A DNA stretch of 64,000 nucleotides from Nitrospira defluvii (GTDB lineage: Bacteria > Nitrospirota > Nitrospiria > Nitrospirales > Nitrospiraceae), in NCBI RefSeq assembly GCF_905220995.1, contig NZ_CAJNBJ010000001.1, positions 1 through 64,000 of the forward strand. The letters are read 5' to 3'. Below the pieces are notes generated by a model that saw only the letters and a program-made list of their open reading frames with translations, was not told where the DNA came from and made no database searches. Shown piece by piece: positions 43,350 through 52,579 of this stretch (within the stretch, counting starts at the first letter, position 1; every line of letters starts with the position of its first letter). Position numbers and translations under genes: made by a program.

Positions 43350-43811
43350 TCAGCCTCGACGTCGTTGAGGTATGTGTGCCTGCTGTCCGCAGGCCACACG
43401 TTGGCTCTCAGAGCGATAGCGTGTCACCCCTCTCACCGCCGGCAGCAACAGGAGTCCCGCGAGAAGCACCAACGCAAGCGGTACGCTGTCCTGGAACGAA
43501 AGATTTCGGTCGCTTTCAATGGCATACCCGACAAGGACTCCAGCCCACCCCACGTTGTAGACACAAGCGACTCCCGGGCCCCACCACCGCAGGCGCCATA
43601 ATCCCACAGAGGCAAGGGCAGCCCCTCCGAATTGGACGGACACGACTCCCACCTCGAACAGCAGGTGTCTGATTCCTATCGTGCGAGGATTCCACAGAAA
43701 TCCCAGCAACGCAAGGACCGCCAGACCCATCGCCGGGGCAAACCATGCGGCAACTGCTCCATACAGCACCGCGAGCAGCCTGATTGTCCGGGGCTCCGCG
43801 ACAGATTTCAC
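43350..43811 (-). CDS. Small polytopic membrane protein
   Basis: A GTG at 43811 with GGAGG 9 nt upstream gives 153 residues (VKSVAEPRTIRLLAVLYG). Four hydrophobic segments are visible, for example VAAWFAPAMGLAVLALLGFL and VPLALVLLAGLLLLPAVRG. I do not recognise the family. It follows the squalene-synthase-type gene by 40 nt on the same strand. Confidence 0.6.
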   Translation of the reverse strand: MKSVAEPRTIRLLAVLYGAVAAWFAPAMGLAVLALLGFLWNPRTIGIRHLLFEVGVVSVQFGGAALASVGLWRLRWWGPGVACVYNVGWAGVLVGYAIESDRNLSFQDSVPLALVLLAGLLLLPAVRGVTRYRSESQRVACGQQAHIPQRRRG

Positions 43812-43851
43812 TGCGGCTGACCTCCAGAATGTCGGGAACCTGCAACCCGGA

Positions 43852-44892
43852 TTACACGATCTGCTTGCGGAGTCTGCCCCAGTAGGCTGTGCCGACGTAG
43901 CCGCAGGCACCGGTGAAAGTCGTGAGGGCCATCACTCGATAGACCACCGAGCGCGGGGCCTTGACGTTGACGGTCGGGTCGAGGAGATCCGGCGCGGTGG
44001 CCACACGTTTGAGTGTCTCGCCTGCCAGCAGAATCGGCCACATGCAGGCGAGCCGCTGCCGAATTTCAAACCGCGGCAAGGCCATGGTGTAGAGCCAACC
44101 CTGGTCCAAATGCTCCACAGCCTGGCGGATCATCCGCAACAGGATGGGACGAAACATCGGCAGACTTCCTGGTCTGAGCAAATCAGCCGGCTTCAATCCG
44201 ACCTCATCCAGCCACTGTGTCGGCACGTAGCAGCGGCCGTTGTGAAGATCACGGGCGATATCTTTGACAATGTTCGTAAGCTGTAACCCCTTGCCGAAGC
44301 GGACGCCGATCGCAGACATTCGGTCGACATCCCAGTGCTTCATGGCAGGCCGATGTGCGCAGACCATTCTGGTCCAGAATTCACCCACGCAACCTGCAAC
44401 ATAGTAGGTATACCGATCCAATTCCTCCGGACGCTCCAGCGCCGACAGGTCTTGAGCCGACGAACCAGGAAACCTGGTCAGGTCCATTTCCATTCCGTTG
44501 GGCAGCACATCCATCAACCAACGAATGCGCTCACGATCCCCCTGCTCGAATTTCCGATACAGCGCCAAACAGTCCGGCAATCGTTCCAGTAACACGCGCT
44601 CAGCCGAGTCGGTCTGGTGCGGCAGCAGGCCCGCCTGAATCGACTGCACGGCCTGCGGCTGAACCTCGTCGCCCCTGAACTGATCGCGAAACATGTTCAG
44701 ATACCAAAGGCGTTGGTCTCGCCCGATCAGGTCGGTGTCGGCGATCGTATCGGCTGCCCGTGCAAGCAAATAGGCCAACCCCATCTCGTCGCGGACATCC
44801 GACGGGAGGACATTCAGCGTCAGGTAAAATGAACGGGATACCTGCTTCAGAATGACGTGAAGGAGTTCGTGCTTGGAAGGCTGGGTAGTCGT
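43852..44892 (-). CDS. Squalene/phytoene synthase family protein, apparent ACG start
   Basis: Condenses isoprenyl diphosphates head-to-head. Both Asp-rich motifs are present: ARAADTIADT and NIVKDIARDLHNGRCYVP. The conserved N-terminal region KQVSRSFYLTLNVLPSDVRDE lies upstream of the first ATG (44784), and in that frame there is no ATG, GTG or TTG back to the stop at 44907. An ACG at 44892 gives (M)TTQPSKHELL, exactly where an ATG is expected, so I extended to it (346 residues). The HpnC/HpnD or CrtB role is not resolved. It lies 12 nt after the cupredoxin stop. Confidence 0.82.
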   Translation of the reverse strand, partial: TTTQPSKHELLHVILKQVSRSFYLTLNVLPSDVRDEMGLAYLLARAADTIADTDLIGRDQRLWYLNMFRDQFRGDEVQPQAVQSIQAGLLPHQTDSAERVLLERLPDCLALYRKFEQGDRERIRWLMDVLPNGMEMDLTRFPGSSAQDLSALERPEELDRYTYYVAGCVGEFWTRMVCAHRPAMKHWDVDRMSAIGVRFGKGLQLTNIVKDIARDLHNGRCYVPTQWLDEVGLKPADLLRPGSLPMFRPILLRMIRQAVEHLDQGWLYTMALPRFEIRQRLACMWPILLAGETLKRVATAPDLLDPTVNVKAPRSVVYRVMALTTFTGACGYVGTAYWGRLRKQIV

Positions 44893-44904
44893 GGCTCGAC
44901 CTGC

Positions 44905-45351
44905 TTATCTGACTTCGAGTGTCCCTTCCATGCCCTTGTCCCGGTGGCTTGGAAGAAACAGGAGCTTCTTGTCGCAATAGAAGGAGTAGATGCCCGGCTT
45001 CGTCGGGGTAAATTGCACCGTGACTGTTTTCCCGGCGCTCACATCCCGTTCGATCGAGAGCCCGGCAGCCTCGTTTTTTAGCACAAAGTTGTGCGGGGTG
45101 ATGGAGGTGATGCTGGTCAAGAACAGCTCAACGGGTTTCCCGGCCTGCACGATCAAGTGATGCGGGGTATAGGAGTAACTGTCCAGGACGACGGTAGCCC
45201 GCTGAAGGCCATCTACCATGTCAACCGGCACCTGGAGCGGGGGCACCGGCGATGCCGATTCGGCCGCCACAATCGGCGCGATGCCTATCACCGTCACACC
45301 GATCACCGAAACCAAGAGGCCTAGCCGGCCGGACAAGAGACCTACACGCAT
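44905..45351 (-). CDS. Periplasmic cupredoxin-domain protein
   Basis: A 148-residue protein with signal peptide (LGLLVSVIGVTVIGIAPIVAAES) and one cupredoxin fold. Type 1 copper ligands are visible: His in ITPHNFVL, Cys in YSFYCDKK, His in LPSHRDKG and Met in GMEGTLEV. Such proteins carry electrons or copper in the periplasm. It precedes the squalene-synthase-type gene by 12 nt; whether the two are functionally linked is unclear. Confidence 0.88.
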   Translation of the reverse strand: MRVGLLSGRLGLLVSVIGVTVIGIAPIVAAESASPVPPLQVPVDMVDGLQRATVVLDSYSYTPHHLIVQAGKPVELFLTSITSITPHNFVLKNEAAGLSIERDVSAGKTVTVQFTPTKPGIYSFYCDKKLLFLPSHRDKGMEGTLEVR

Positions 45352-45476
45352 GCAAGGTTTCTAGCAGAAGCCCTCAGAACCGGTCAACCAACCCCCTGGC
45401 GCCCCGCCCTACCGCGGCGTCGGTACCTCCAGCCGGCAAATCCGGGACCGAGCGTCTTGACTGGCCTAAAACTTGG

Positions 45477-45553
45477 TATTATCTGTGAACACCGGGACGG
45501 AGCTAAGATTCCTGCCCCTCGGGTCCAACAATCGGCCCAGCGTTCGGTATAAT
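45477..45553 (+). promoter_or_regulatory. Two possible -10 elements upstream of htpX
   Basis: An extended -10 TTGGTATTAT (hexamer 45477-45482) and a perfect TATAAT (45548-45553) both precede htpX. Neither has a strong -35 box at 17 nt, so at most one is likely used. Confidence 0.35.
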
Positions 45554-45618
45554 GACATCCAAGGTTCGTGGCACTCCCTAAGAGACAGACGGTGCACGGA
45601 CCTCCAAGGAGGAGAGAT

Positions 45619-46536
45619 ATGAAGTCGTTGAAGGGTATCGGGTTGCTGATTATTTCGAACATTCTTATTTACCTCACCCTGTCGATTACCGTCAGAGTGT
45701 TGGTGAACATGGTCCTGCCAGCCTTCGGCATCGACGTCCGGGGGGTCTTTAGTCAGGAGTTGCTGGTCTGGTCGCTGGTGATCGGCTTCGGCGGCGCGTT
45801 CATCAGCTTGATGTTTTCCAAACAGATGGCACGAGCCATGCTGGACTGCACCCAGATTATCGAGCCCCGCTCACATGCGGAGCAGGTGATCTATGGATCC
45901 GTTCGGGAGATTGCGGAACGTCTCCAGATCACCATGCCGGAAGTGTGGGTGTACGAGTCACCGGACCCCAACGCGTTTGCCACGGGACCGAGCAAGAACA
46001 ACGCGATGGTGGCGGTGTCGACCGGCCTGCTGGCGAACTTGCGGGAAAACGAAGTGAAGGCCGTCCTCGCGCACGAGATGGGGCATGTGTTCAACGGGGA
46101 TATGTTCTCCACGACCGTCCTGGCCGGGTTGATGAACACCTTCGTGCACTACATCAGCAACTTTGTCTACCAGGTGGTGGCGCAGCCACAAGGAGGCGAT
46201 CGGGAGGAGGGGCAGAGCGGGAGCCCGATTTTGGGCTTCGTGGTCTATCTCTTCTTACAGGTCGTGCTGTCGATCCTCGCCATGCTGGTCGTCAGTTGGC
46301 ACTCCCGTCGCCGAGAATATGCCGCCGATGCGTTTTCGGCCAGGGTGTACGGGAAAGACTCGATGATCAAGGCCTTGCAGGCGATCGACCGTTGGGTCAA
46401 CCGCGCACAGTTCGAATATTCAACGCAAGATGCCCTGGCCACGATGAAGATCTCCGGCAACACCTCGGGGTTCTTGCACTTGCTGGCGACCCATCCTCCG
46501 ATTGAGGAGCGTGTCGCGGCCCTGGAACGGCTTTAA
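45619..46536 (+). CDS. htpX: Zinc metalloprotease HtpX
   Basis: The ATG at 45619 follows AAGGAGGAG. The 305-residue M48B protease of membrane quality control has N-terminal transmembrane helices. The catalytic HEMGH follows in VLAHEMGHVFNGD, then further membrane segments and the distal Glu/Asp in SRRREYAADAFSARV. Length is standard. Glutathione peroxidase follows 17 nt downstream, hinting at a stress-related unit. Confidence 0.95.
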   Translation: MKSLKGIGLLIISNILIYLTLSITVRVLVNMVLPAFGIDVRGVFSQELLVWSLVIGFGGAFISLMFSKQMARAMLDCTQIIEPRSHAEQVIYGSVREIAERLQITMPEVWVYESPDPNAFATGPSKNNAMVAVSTGLLANLRENEVKAVLAHEMGHVFNGDMFSTTVLAGLMNTFVHYISNFVYQVVAQPQGGDREEGQSGSPILGFVVYLFLQVVLSILAMLVVSWHSRRREYAADAFSARVYGKDSMIKALQAIDRWVNRAQFEYSTQDALATMKISGNTSGFLHLLATHPPIEERVAALERL

Positions 46537-46553
46537 CCGAAGGAGTTCATACC

Positions 46554-47177
46554 ATGCCGATCACTCGACCGACATGTTCGTGGAAGGTTCTGGTCCTTGG
46601 GCTCGCAGTGGGTCTCGGGCTTGGCGCCGTGACGATGGGCCTGGATTCGGTCGGTGCGGCACAACAAGGAGCAACACGCATGGCAGCGAAAGCCTCGACC
46701 GTCTATGATTTCACGCTAAACGACATCGACGGCAAACCGGTGTCCCTGAGTCAATACAGGGGAAAGGTCGTCATGCTGGTCAATACCGCCAGCTTTTGCG
46801 GGAACACCCCGCAATACGCCGACCTTGAAAAGATGTATGAAACCTATAAGGACAAAGGGTTTGAGATTCTGGCCTTCCCGGCCAATAATTTCGGCCAGCA
46901 AGAGCCGGGCAGCAACGAGGAGATCAAGGGATTCTGCCTGACCAAATACAGTGTCGGATTCCCGCTCTTCAGCAAAATCAGTGTGAAGGGCGGAGACAAA
47001 CATCCCCTTTACCGCTACCTCACTGAACAGAGCCCTTTCCCCGGTGAAGTGGAGTGGAATTTCCAAAAGTACCTGGTCGATCGTACGGGCAATGTCGTCG
47101 CCCGCTATCACCATGGCACGAAACCGCTCGCGCAGGAAATCGTCAAGGACGTCGAACGGTTTCTGGCGAAAAGCTGA
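46554..47177 (+). CDS. Glutathione peroxidase family, secreted or membrane-anchored
   Basis: A 207-residue protein with an N-terminal hydrophobic segment (VLVLGLAVGLGLGAVTMG) not present in cytosolic BsaA/BtuE. The catalytic loop has Cys, as NTASFCGNTPQYADLEK. AFPANNFGQQEPGSNEEI (Gln) and EWNFQKYLVD (Trp, Asn) complete the tetrad. It reduces hydroperoxides, probably in the periplasm with a thioredoxin-like donor. A GAAGGAG site precedes the start. Confidence 0.92.
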   Translation: MPITRPTCSWKVLVLGLAVGLGLGAVTMGLDSVGAAQQGATRMAAKASTVYDFTLNDIDGKPVSLSQYRGKVVMLVNTASFCGNTPQYADLEKMYETYKDKGFEILAFPANNFGQQEPGSNEEIKGFCLTKYSVGFPLFSKISVKGGDKHPLYRYLTEQSPFPGEVEWNFQKYLVDRTGNVVARYHHGTKPLAQEIVKDVERFLAKS

Positions 47178-47183
47178 TCGCCG

Positions 47184-47459
47184 TCAGGTCTGTTTCTCGA
47201 AACTGATGTGCGCGCGATACTCTTGGATGGCCGCAGTCAATGCGGCCTTCCCAAGAGGGATATTGGCCTCCAGGGCGTCTTCCACTCCCCGGTCGTCGAT
47301 CACCACCTGATACCGGTCCTGAATATTGGTCCTCACAGCCGTGCCGTCCTTAAACGTCCGCGGCATATAGATTTCCGTCCACACTTCCTTCTCCACCAAA
47401 CAGACATCGCAGAAGCGCTCGTACAACAGCGCTAACTTTTCCCCATCGGTTTCTTTCAT
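47184..47459 (-). CDS. Hypothetical protein
   Basis: From the ATG at 47459 (GGGAGCAGGGG upstream) it gives 91 residues, MKETDGEKLALLYERFCDVC. The sequence has TFKDGTAVRTNIQDRYQVVIDDRG and appears to be a small alpha-beta fold. No family is recognised. It is convergent with the glutathione peroxidase gene, 6 nt apart. Confidence 0.6.
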   Translation of the reverse strand: MKETDGEKLALLYERFCDVCLVEKEVWTEIYMPRTFKDGTAVRTNIQDRYQVVIDDRGVEDALEANIPLGKAALTAAIQEYRAHISFEKQT

Positions 47460-47543
47460 GCCCCTGCTCCCTGATGACAATCGCCTTCTCGCGCGCGCCT
47501 GCACGCGCGGTGGGAGCACGTTAGACCAAGCGAGGGATGAGTT

Positions 47544-48236
47544 TCAACGGGAAGACGGCTCAGACAGAGCTGGCAGGACATCCGAAGACGGTTGATCGGT
47601 GACCACAAACCGCATGGTGCCCACTTGATTCACGGCATGAAACGGCTGCTGCCCGAGCGACGTGATGTAGATCTTGACGAGGTACCTGCCCTCCAGCCAT
47701 CGGGGCGATGGCTTCTTCAACTCCAGGAAACCGTACCGTTCGTGGCCCGGTACCTCCAGACTATCCTGCACGATCACCACGTCACCGGTTTTTCCGTCCG
47801 CCCCGATGGCAAACACCTGAGCGGCGAACTGTGCCGGATCCTCGAGCGGAGCGACCTCGAACACAATGTAGACCGCCGGCGTATCGGTCGTGAACACCGT
47901 CGTTCCTGGAGCAATGGGTTTCAGCCGCGGATCCTGCGTGAACCAGCCTTTGCGGCCAAACGTGTCCCATTCAACCTCATAACCACGCGCCATCTTGATC
48001 CAGGTGAAGAGCGACTGCGGAACGCCCTTCTGCTGCACATCCAGCGATGGCGTTTCAGTCGGCTCGAACTCCGTCGTGACTTGCTCCTTCGGAACCAGGA
48101 GATCACGCCCTTCAGCGCCCGTCTGCCACCCTCCCAGGATCGATGCGGCACACAGAACGATCGCGAATCGACGGGAGAATCGTCGCCCCTGCCGGCGGAT
48201 CACGCCCACCCCTCGTCGTGTAGCCAGGACGTCCAT
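47544..48236 (-). CDS. Secreted hypothetical protein
   Basis: From MDVLATRRG (48236) the 230-residue protein has a basic N-terminus and a signal segment (FAIVLCAASILGGWQTGAEG). The mature domain is beta-rich (TTVFTTDTPAVYIVFEVAPL, RYLVKIYITSLGQQPFHAV), a pattern of carbohydrate-binding-like or Ig-like modules. Function unknown. Confidence 0.65.
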   Translation of the reverse strand: MDVLATRRGVGVIRRQGRRFSRRFAIVLCAASILGGWQTGAEGRDLLVPKEQVTTEFEPTETPSLDVQQKGVPQSLFTWIKMARGYEVEWDTFGRKGWFTQDPRLKPIAPGTTVFTTDTPAVYIVFEVAPLEDPAQFAAQVFAIGADGKTGDVVIVQDSLEVPGHERYGFLELKKPSPRWLEGRYLVKIYITSLGQQPFHAVNQVGTMRFVVTDQPSSDVLPALSEPSSR

Positions 48237-48321
48237 AGGCTTATGGTAACCACTGCAAGAAGGAGGGGTCAACCGGCCTGTTGGGATTTGATCGAAACAG
48301 GGGCAAACCCGGCGGCTTTGA

Positions 48322-48327
48322 TATAAT
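48322..48327 (+). promoter_or_regulatory. Extended -10 upstream of the MFS gene
   Basis: TTGATATAAT contains TGn-TATAAT 43 nt before the ATG at 48370. No -35 is required for an extended -10 promoter, and none is seen. Confidence 0.45.
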
Positions 48328-48369
48328 GCCACTCATTCAACCGACACCTCGCTGCCGTGCAAGGCCCCC

Positions 48370-49797
48370 ATGAATCATTCAACAACCGATTCCCTCCCGT
48401 CTTCATTTTCTCAGCCGCTCACCGTTTCAGACGAGACGGAGACCTCGGAGGATGAGGCCAAAGCCAGCAGCCGGCAATACGGCATCCGCGATGCGGCCTG
48501 TCAAGCCGCGGCGCAAGGCGGCGGGGAAAACTATTTCTCGGCATTCGCGCTCCTCCTGCACGCCTCCCCGTTCCAGATCGCCATCCTCTCGGCCCTGCCT
48601 CAATTAGTCGGCGTGGTGGCGCAACTCGCCTCGGTGAAGCTGCTGCAGTATCTCCGCATACCAAGCCGTCTCCTCATTGCGGGAGGGCGCGCCCAGGCCT
48701 TTTGCTGGCTCCCCATCCTGTTGCTGCCACTGATCGCCCCTGACCAAGGCGCATGGCTGTTGATCGGCTGCGCCATGCTCTACTTCGGCTTCGGCCATGT
48801 GACCACTCCGATCTGGAACAGTCTGCTGGTCGACGTGGCGGAAGCCGAGAGCCGCGGCGCCTATTTCGCCAGGCGAGCCCGGACGACGGCGCTCACCAGT
48901 TTTCTAGCCTTAGGGGTGGCGGGGGCGATCCTGACACTTGGGCAACGATGGGACCTGAGCTGGATCGGCTTCCTCGTCATTTTCCTCGGCGCCGCGGCGG
49001 CGCGTCTGGGGGCCACCACCTGCCAGACCCACGTCTCGCGGCTGATGCCGGTGCACAGGCTTGAGGCCCCGCACGGATTCCGGCATTTTTTCTCCCATGC
49101 CGCCAGCGGCGACTTTCGCCGTTTTCTCCTCTTCTCCGGACTGATGCATTTCGCCGTGTTGTTATCCGGGCCGTTTTTTGTAATGTATCTCCTGCGAGAC
49201 CTCCACTGGTCCTACCTGCAATACGCCGGCTGGATGGCGAGTAGTATCTCGGCCCAATTCCTCACCCTTGGGCCCTGGGGCCGAATCGGCGATCGCTACG
49301 GCAACAAAGCCTTGCTGACGCTGACCGCCTCGGCAGTGCCCTTTCTGCCCATGGGCTACCTCCTGAGCGAACAGTATCTCTTTCTCCTGGTCGTGAACTT
49401 TTTCGGCGGCGTGATCTGGGCGGGGCTGTCGCTGGGCCTGCAGAATTACGTCTTCGATTCGTTGCGGTCTGGAGAGCGCACCAGGGGAGTAGCGCTGGCC
49501 AATGCCATGAATGCGGTGGGATGGGGGCTTGGCGCGCTGACCGGCAGTTGGCTTGCGACCCTGATGCCGGCCGAACTCTCACTCGGCTGGTGGCACCTCA
49601 CGCCGGCATCGAACCTGCCGTTTCTGTTCTGCCTTTCCGGGGGATTACGACTCGTCATTGCCGTGAGCCTGCTGCGAACATTCGCCGAACCTCGAAACAT
49701 TGTCTCTCCGCCACAGGGACATCTGCTGTGGGAACTGCCTTTCCTGAAGCCGCTCACGGCGCTGCTGCCTTGGAGAAACCCGCGCGTCGTGCCCTAG
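48370..49797 (+). CDS. MFS transporter
   Basis: A 475-residue protein with ~12 transmembrane helices. A 45-residue Ser/Glu-rich N-terminal tail (SLPSSFSQPLTVSDETETSED) precedes the core. NGWGRIGDRYGNK-type loop (GPWGRIGDRYGNKAL) is the MFS motif A between helices 8 and 9. The substrate is unknown. An extended -10 promoter is at 48322. Confidence 0.9.
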   Translation: MNHSTTDSLPSSFSQPLTVSDETETSEDEAKASSRQYGIRDAACQAAAQGGGENYFSAFALLLHASPFQIAILSALPQLVGVVAQLASVKLLQYLRIPSRLLIAGGRAQAFCWLPILLLPLIAPDQGAWLLIGCAMLYFGFGHVTTPIWNSLLVDVAEAESRGAYFARRARTTALTSFLALGVAGAILTLGQRWDLSWIGFLVIFLGAAAARLGATTCQTHVSRLMPVHRLEAPHGFRHFFSHAASGDFRRFLLFSGLMHFAVLLSGPFFVMYLLRDLHWSYLQYAGWMASSISAQFLTLGPWGRIGDRYGNKALLTLTASAVPFLPMGYLLSEQYLFLLVVNFFGGVIWAGLSLGLQNYVFDSLRSGERTRGVALANAMNAVGWGLGALTGSWLATLMPAELSLGWWHLTPASNLPFLFCLSGGLRLVIAVSLLRTFAEPRNIVSPPQGHLLWELPFLKPLTALLPWRNPRVVP

Positions 49798-49822
49798 ACG
49801 GCGAGCTGTTCGGAGCTCGACC

Positions 49823-50035
49823 CTACATCCCCCCCGGTCGGCGCTCTCCCTCTTCCTGTTTCAGGCGATCGAACGCACGGTCGGCACCTCCCTTGACCTG
49901 CTCTGAAGACGGTTGCGGCATCGGCTTGGGCTTTTCACTCGCACAACCAGCCAGCAGACCTACCACGACAGCCAGAACTCCGACCATCACGACGCCCAGA
50001 GACCAGGCAGACAGCTTGCTCCGTTTCTGATCCAT
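49823..50035 (-). CDS. Small lipoprotein
   Basis: The ATG at 50035 follows AAGGGGGG. The 70-residue product has MDQKRSKLSAWSLGVVMVGV and a lipobox LLAGCASEK, then a Pro/Lys-rich tail. Entericidin-like in size; function unknown. Convergent with the MFS gene. Confidence 0.6.
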   Translation of the reverse strand: MDQKRSKLSAWSLGVVMVGVLAVVVGLLAGCASEKPKPMPQPSSEQVKGGADRAFDRLKQEEGERRPGGM

Positions 50036-50211
50036 TCCGTCCCCCCTTTTAATGACTAGACTCGCTGCCTCCACCACGTACAGCGCATTATGGGATAGTC
50101 CCCTGCGCCGCTCAACATGAAAACGAGACGGCGTGCACCACGTTGACTGCCTTTCCCAAAGGCGCTATCCTCCGCGACGACATAGCGATGCCCCAAGCGG
50201 AAAGGAACTCG

Positions 50212-50661
50212 ATGTCACTCCACGACCGTCTCAGCGAAGATCTCAAATCGGCAATGAAGTCGCGCGATCAGCTGCGCATCGACGTGATCCGGATGATCAA
50301 GGCTGCCGTGCAATATAAAGAAGTAGAACTGAAGCAGGATCTCGACGACGCCGGCATGAGCCGGATCATGACGACGCTCATCAAGCAGCGCAAGGAAGCC
50401 GCCGAACAGTTTGAAAGGGGCAACCGTCAGGACCTCGCCGCCAAGGAACGGCAGGAAATTACCATCATCGAGAGCTATCTCCCCGCCGCACTCTCCACCG
50501 ACGACATCGCACAGATCGTCAGGGGGGTGGTGGCAGAGTCCGGCGCCTCTTCCCTCAAAGACATGGGGCCGGTCATGAAAACGGTGATGGCCCGCCTCGC
50601 CGGCCAGGCCGTCGACGGCAAAGTCGTCAGCGAGCTGGTCAAAGCCGCCCTTCAACGGTAG
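50212..50661 (+). CDS. yqeY: GatB/YqeY domain protein
   Basis: From the ATG at 50212 (GGAAAGGA upstream) the protein has 149 residues, standard for YqeY. It resembles the tRNA-binding tail of GatB. Marks are MSLHDRLSEDLKSAMKSRD, VIRMIKAAVQYKEVE, ESYLPAALSTDD and KDMGPVMKTVMARLAG. The role is probably tRNA-dependent amidation or a related tRNA contact. Confidence 0.93.
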   Translation: MSLHDRLSEDLKSAMKSRDQLRIDVIRMIKAAVQYKEVELKQDLDDAGMSRIMTTLIKQRKEAAEQFERGNRQDLAAKERQEITIIESYLPAALSTDDIAQIVRGVVAESGASSLKDMGPVMKTVMARLAGQAVDGKVVSELVKAALQR

Positions 50662-50800
50662 TCAGCACCTTACGGCACTTAACCCCTGGGCCCTTTCGGC
50701 CGATACTGAATCTGGCCCGGGCAGCGACCGTGATCCCCTCCCGTGCCTGAGCCAGAATTCATAATGCAGCCGACACCAGCTCGGCCGGATGAGGCACCCC

Positions 50801-51442
50801 ATGAGCATTCTCATCGTCGATGACTCCCCGGACCAGCAACTCCTACTCAAAACCATTCTGTACAAGGCGGGCCATCAAGACCTGCTCATCGCCGACTCCG
50901 CGACCTCGGCCTATGCCCAACTCGGCATCGACCAGCCGCAGCACAACCCCCATGCCGTCGATTTGATCCTGATGGATTTTCTGATGCCGGGCATCGATGG
51001 CGTGGCCGCCACCCGGCACATCAAGGGACTGGAAACCTTGCGGGACATTCCGATCATCGTGGTCACCGCCAAGACCGCCATGGGTGACCTGCAAGCGGCG
51101 TTTTCCGCCGGGGCCATGGACTACATTACCAAGCCGGTCACCAGCACGGAATTGCTTGCCCGGGTCAACTCCGCCCTCATGCTGAAACAAGAGATGGATT
51201 GCCGCAAAGCCCGCGAGGTGGAACTCCGCCGCAGCAATGACGAGTTACACCGCGCCCTGCGCGAAGTAAAAGTCCTAAAGGGACTCGTGCCCATCTGTGC
51301 CTCCTGCAAAAAAATTCGCAACGACCAGGGCTTCTGGCAGCAATTGGAAGAATATATCCAGCAACACTCCGAGGCCGAATTCAGTCACGGCCTCTGCACC
51401 CCATGCATCAAAAAGCATTACCCTGGTGTTTACCCAGACTAG
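50801..51442 (+). CDS. Response regulator with C-terminal Cys-motif domain
   Basis: From MSILIVDDSPD the 213-residue protein has a receiver (Asp in LILMDFLMPGIDG, Lys in YITKPV) followed by a coiled coil. The tail PICASCKKIRNDQGFWQQLEEY...FSHGLCTPC is a short Cys motif (CxxC ... CxxC). It is found on many bacterial signalling proteins and its role is uncertain. It leads the signalling island 50801-54675 and closely resembles the next receiver. Confidence 0.85.
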   Translation: MSILIVDDSPDQQLLLKTILYKAGHQDLLIADSATSAYAQLGIDQPQHNPHAVDLILMDFLMPGIDGVAATRHIKGLETLRDIPIIVVTAKTAMGDLQAAFSAGAMDYITKPVTSTELLARVNSALMLKQEMDCRKAREVELRRSNDELHRALREVKVLKGLVPICASCKKIRNDQGFWQQLEEYIQQHSEAEFSHGLCTPCIKKHYPGVYPD

Positions 51443-51484
51443 CTGCTAGCATCGGCGTACGACACATTTTCAGGGGGACTGACC

Positions 51485-52489
51485 ATGGGTATCCTGATCG
51501 TCGATGATTCGACGGACGATCGTCTGTTGATCCAATCCATCCTCGCCAATGCCGGGTACGAAGAAACGTTCGTTGCGGAATCCGCTGCGGCCGCCTTTCG
51601 CCTCTTGGGCCTCGACGGGATGCGGCAAATGGCCGGGCGGGTGGATTTGATCCTGATGGATATCGTCATGCCCTCCACCAACGGGATCGAGGCCTGCCGG
51701 CAGATCAAGGCGGTGGAGCGCTATCGGGACATCCCGATCATCATGGTTACCGTCAAGACCGATCCCGTGGATCTGCAACTGGCCTTCGCGGCCGGTGCCA
51801 TCGACTACGTGGCCAAACCCATCAGCAAGATCGAGTTGCTGACCCGCGTCCGCTGCGTGCTCCGGCTCGTCCATGAAATCGAGCGACGCCGGGCACGGGA
51901 GCAGGAACTGCTGGAGGTCATGCGCCAATTGCAGGAAGCCAACCAAATGCTGTTGCGGCTGTCTTGCCTTGACGGGCTCACCGGTATCACCAATCGTCGG
52001 CAATTCGACGACTTCCTCGATCAGGAATGGCGGCGTGCCGCGCGCGAATCCACGCCGCTCTCGCTCATCATGCTGGACATCGATTACTTCAAGACCTACA
52101 ACGACAGCCACGGGCACCAGGCCGGGGATGAATGCCTCCGCCAGGTTGCACAGCTGATTTCCAGCCACGTCAATCGTCCTGGCGACTTGGTCGCGCGGTA
52201 CGGCGGCGATGAGTTCGTGATCGTCCTGCCGGGGACCACCGTCGACGGCGCGGCGCAGGTTGCGGATACACTCAGGCGGAAGGTCTGTGAAGCGGAGATG
52301 AAACATCCGAACGGCGATCCCGTGACCATCAGCCTGGGATTCGCGTGCACGGTGCCCAGTCGTGTCGCCGCCCCGACCGACCTGATTCGAGCCGCCGACC
52401 AGGCGCTCTACCAAGCCAAACAGGAAGGGCGCAACCGGGCCAAACAAGCCGGAGTGCTGACCCTCGTGCATCACACCCATAAAGATTGA
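51485..52489 (+). CDS. REC-GGDEF diguanylate cyclase
   Basis: A 334-residue PleD/WspR-like protein. The receiver has Asp in [13 protein letters not shown] and Lys in YVAKPIS, then a coiled coil, then GGDEF. The active site RYGGDEF is intact, [18 protein letters not shown] carries the metal Asp, and RPGD five residues upstream is an inhibitory I-site. It should make cyclic-di-GMP under control of phosphorylation and product inhibition. The likely kinase is encoded next. Confidence 0.95.
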   Translation: MGILIVDDSTDDRLLIQSILANAGYEETFVAESAAAAFRLLGLDGMRQMAGRVDLILMDIVMPSTNGIEACRQIKAVERYRDIPIIMVTVKTDPVDLQLAFAAGAIDYVAKPISKIELLTRVRCVLRLVHEIERRRAREQELLEVMRQLQEANQMLLRLSCLDGLTGITNRRQFDDFLDQEWRRAARESTPLSLIMLDIDYFKTYNDSHGHQAGDECLRQVAQLISSHVNRPGDLVARYGGDEFVIVLPGTTVDGAAQVADTLRRKVCEAEMKHPNGDPVTISLGFACTVPSRVAAPTDLIRAADQALYQAKQEGRNRAKQAGVLTLVHHTHKD

Positions 52490-52579
52490 TGACGCCTCGA
52501 CGTCGCGACGGCCGCTCCACGACTCACCCAGCCGCGACGGGAGATCGCCATCATTGACCGCAGGCGAGCGGACGACGAC

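Noticed and set aside
43681-44286. Plus-strand frame of 201 codons opposite the squalene-synthase gene
   Set aside because: It is the antisense shadow of a well-supported gene in GC-rich DNA.
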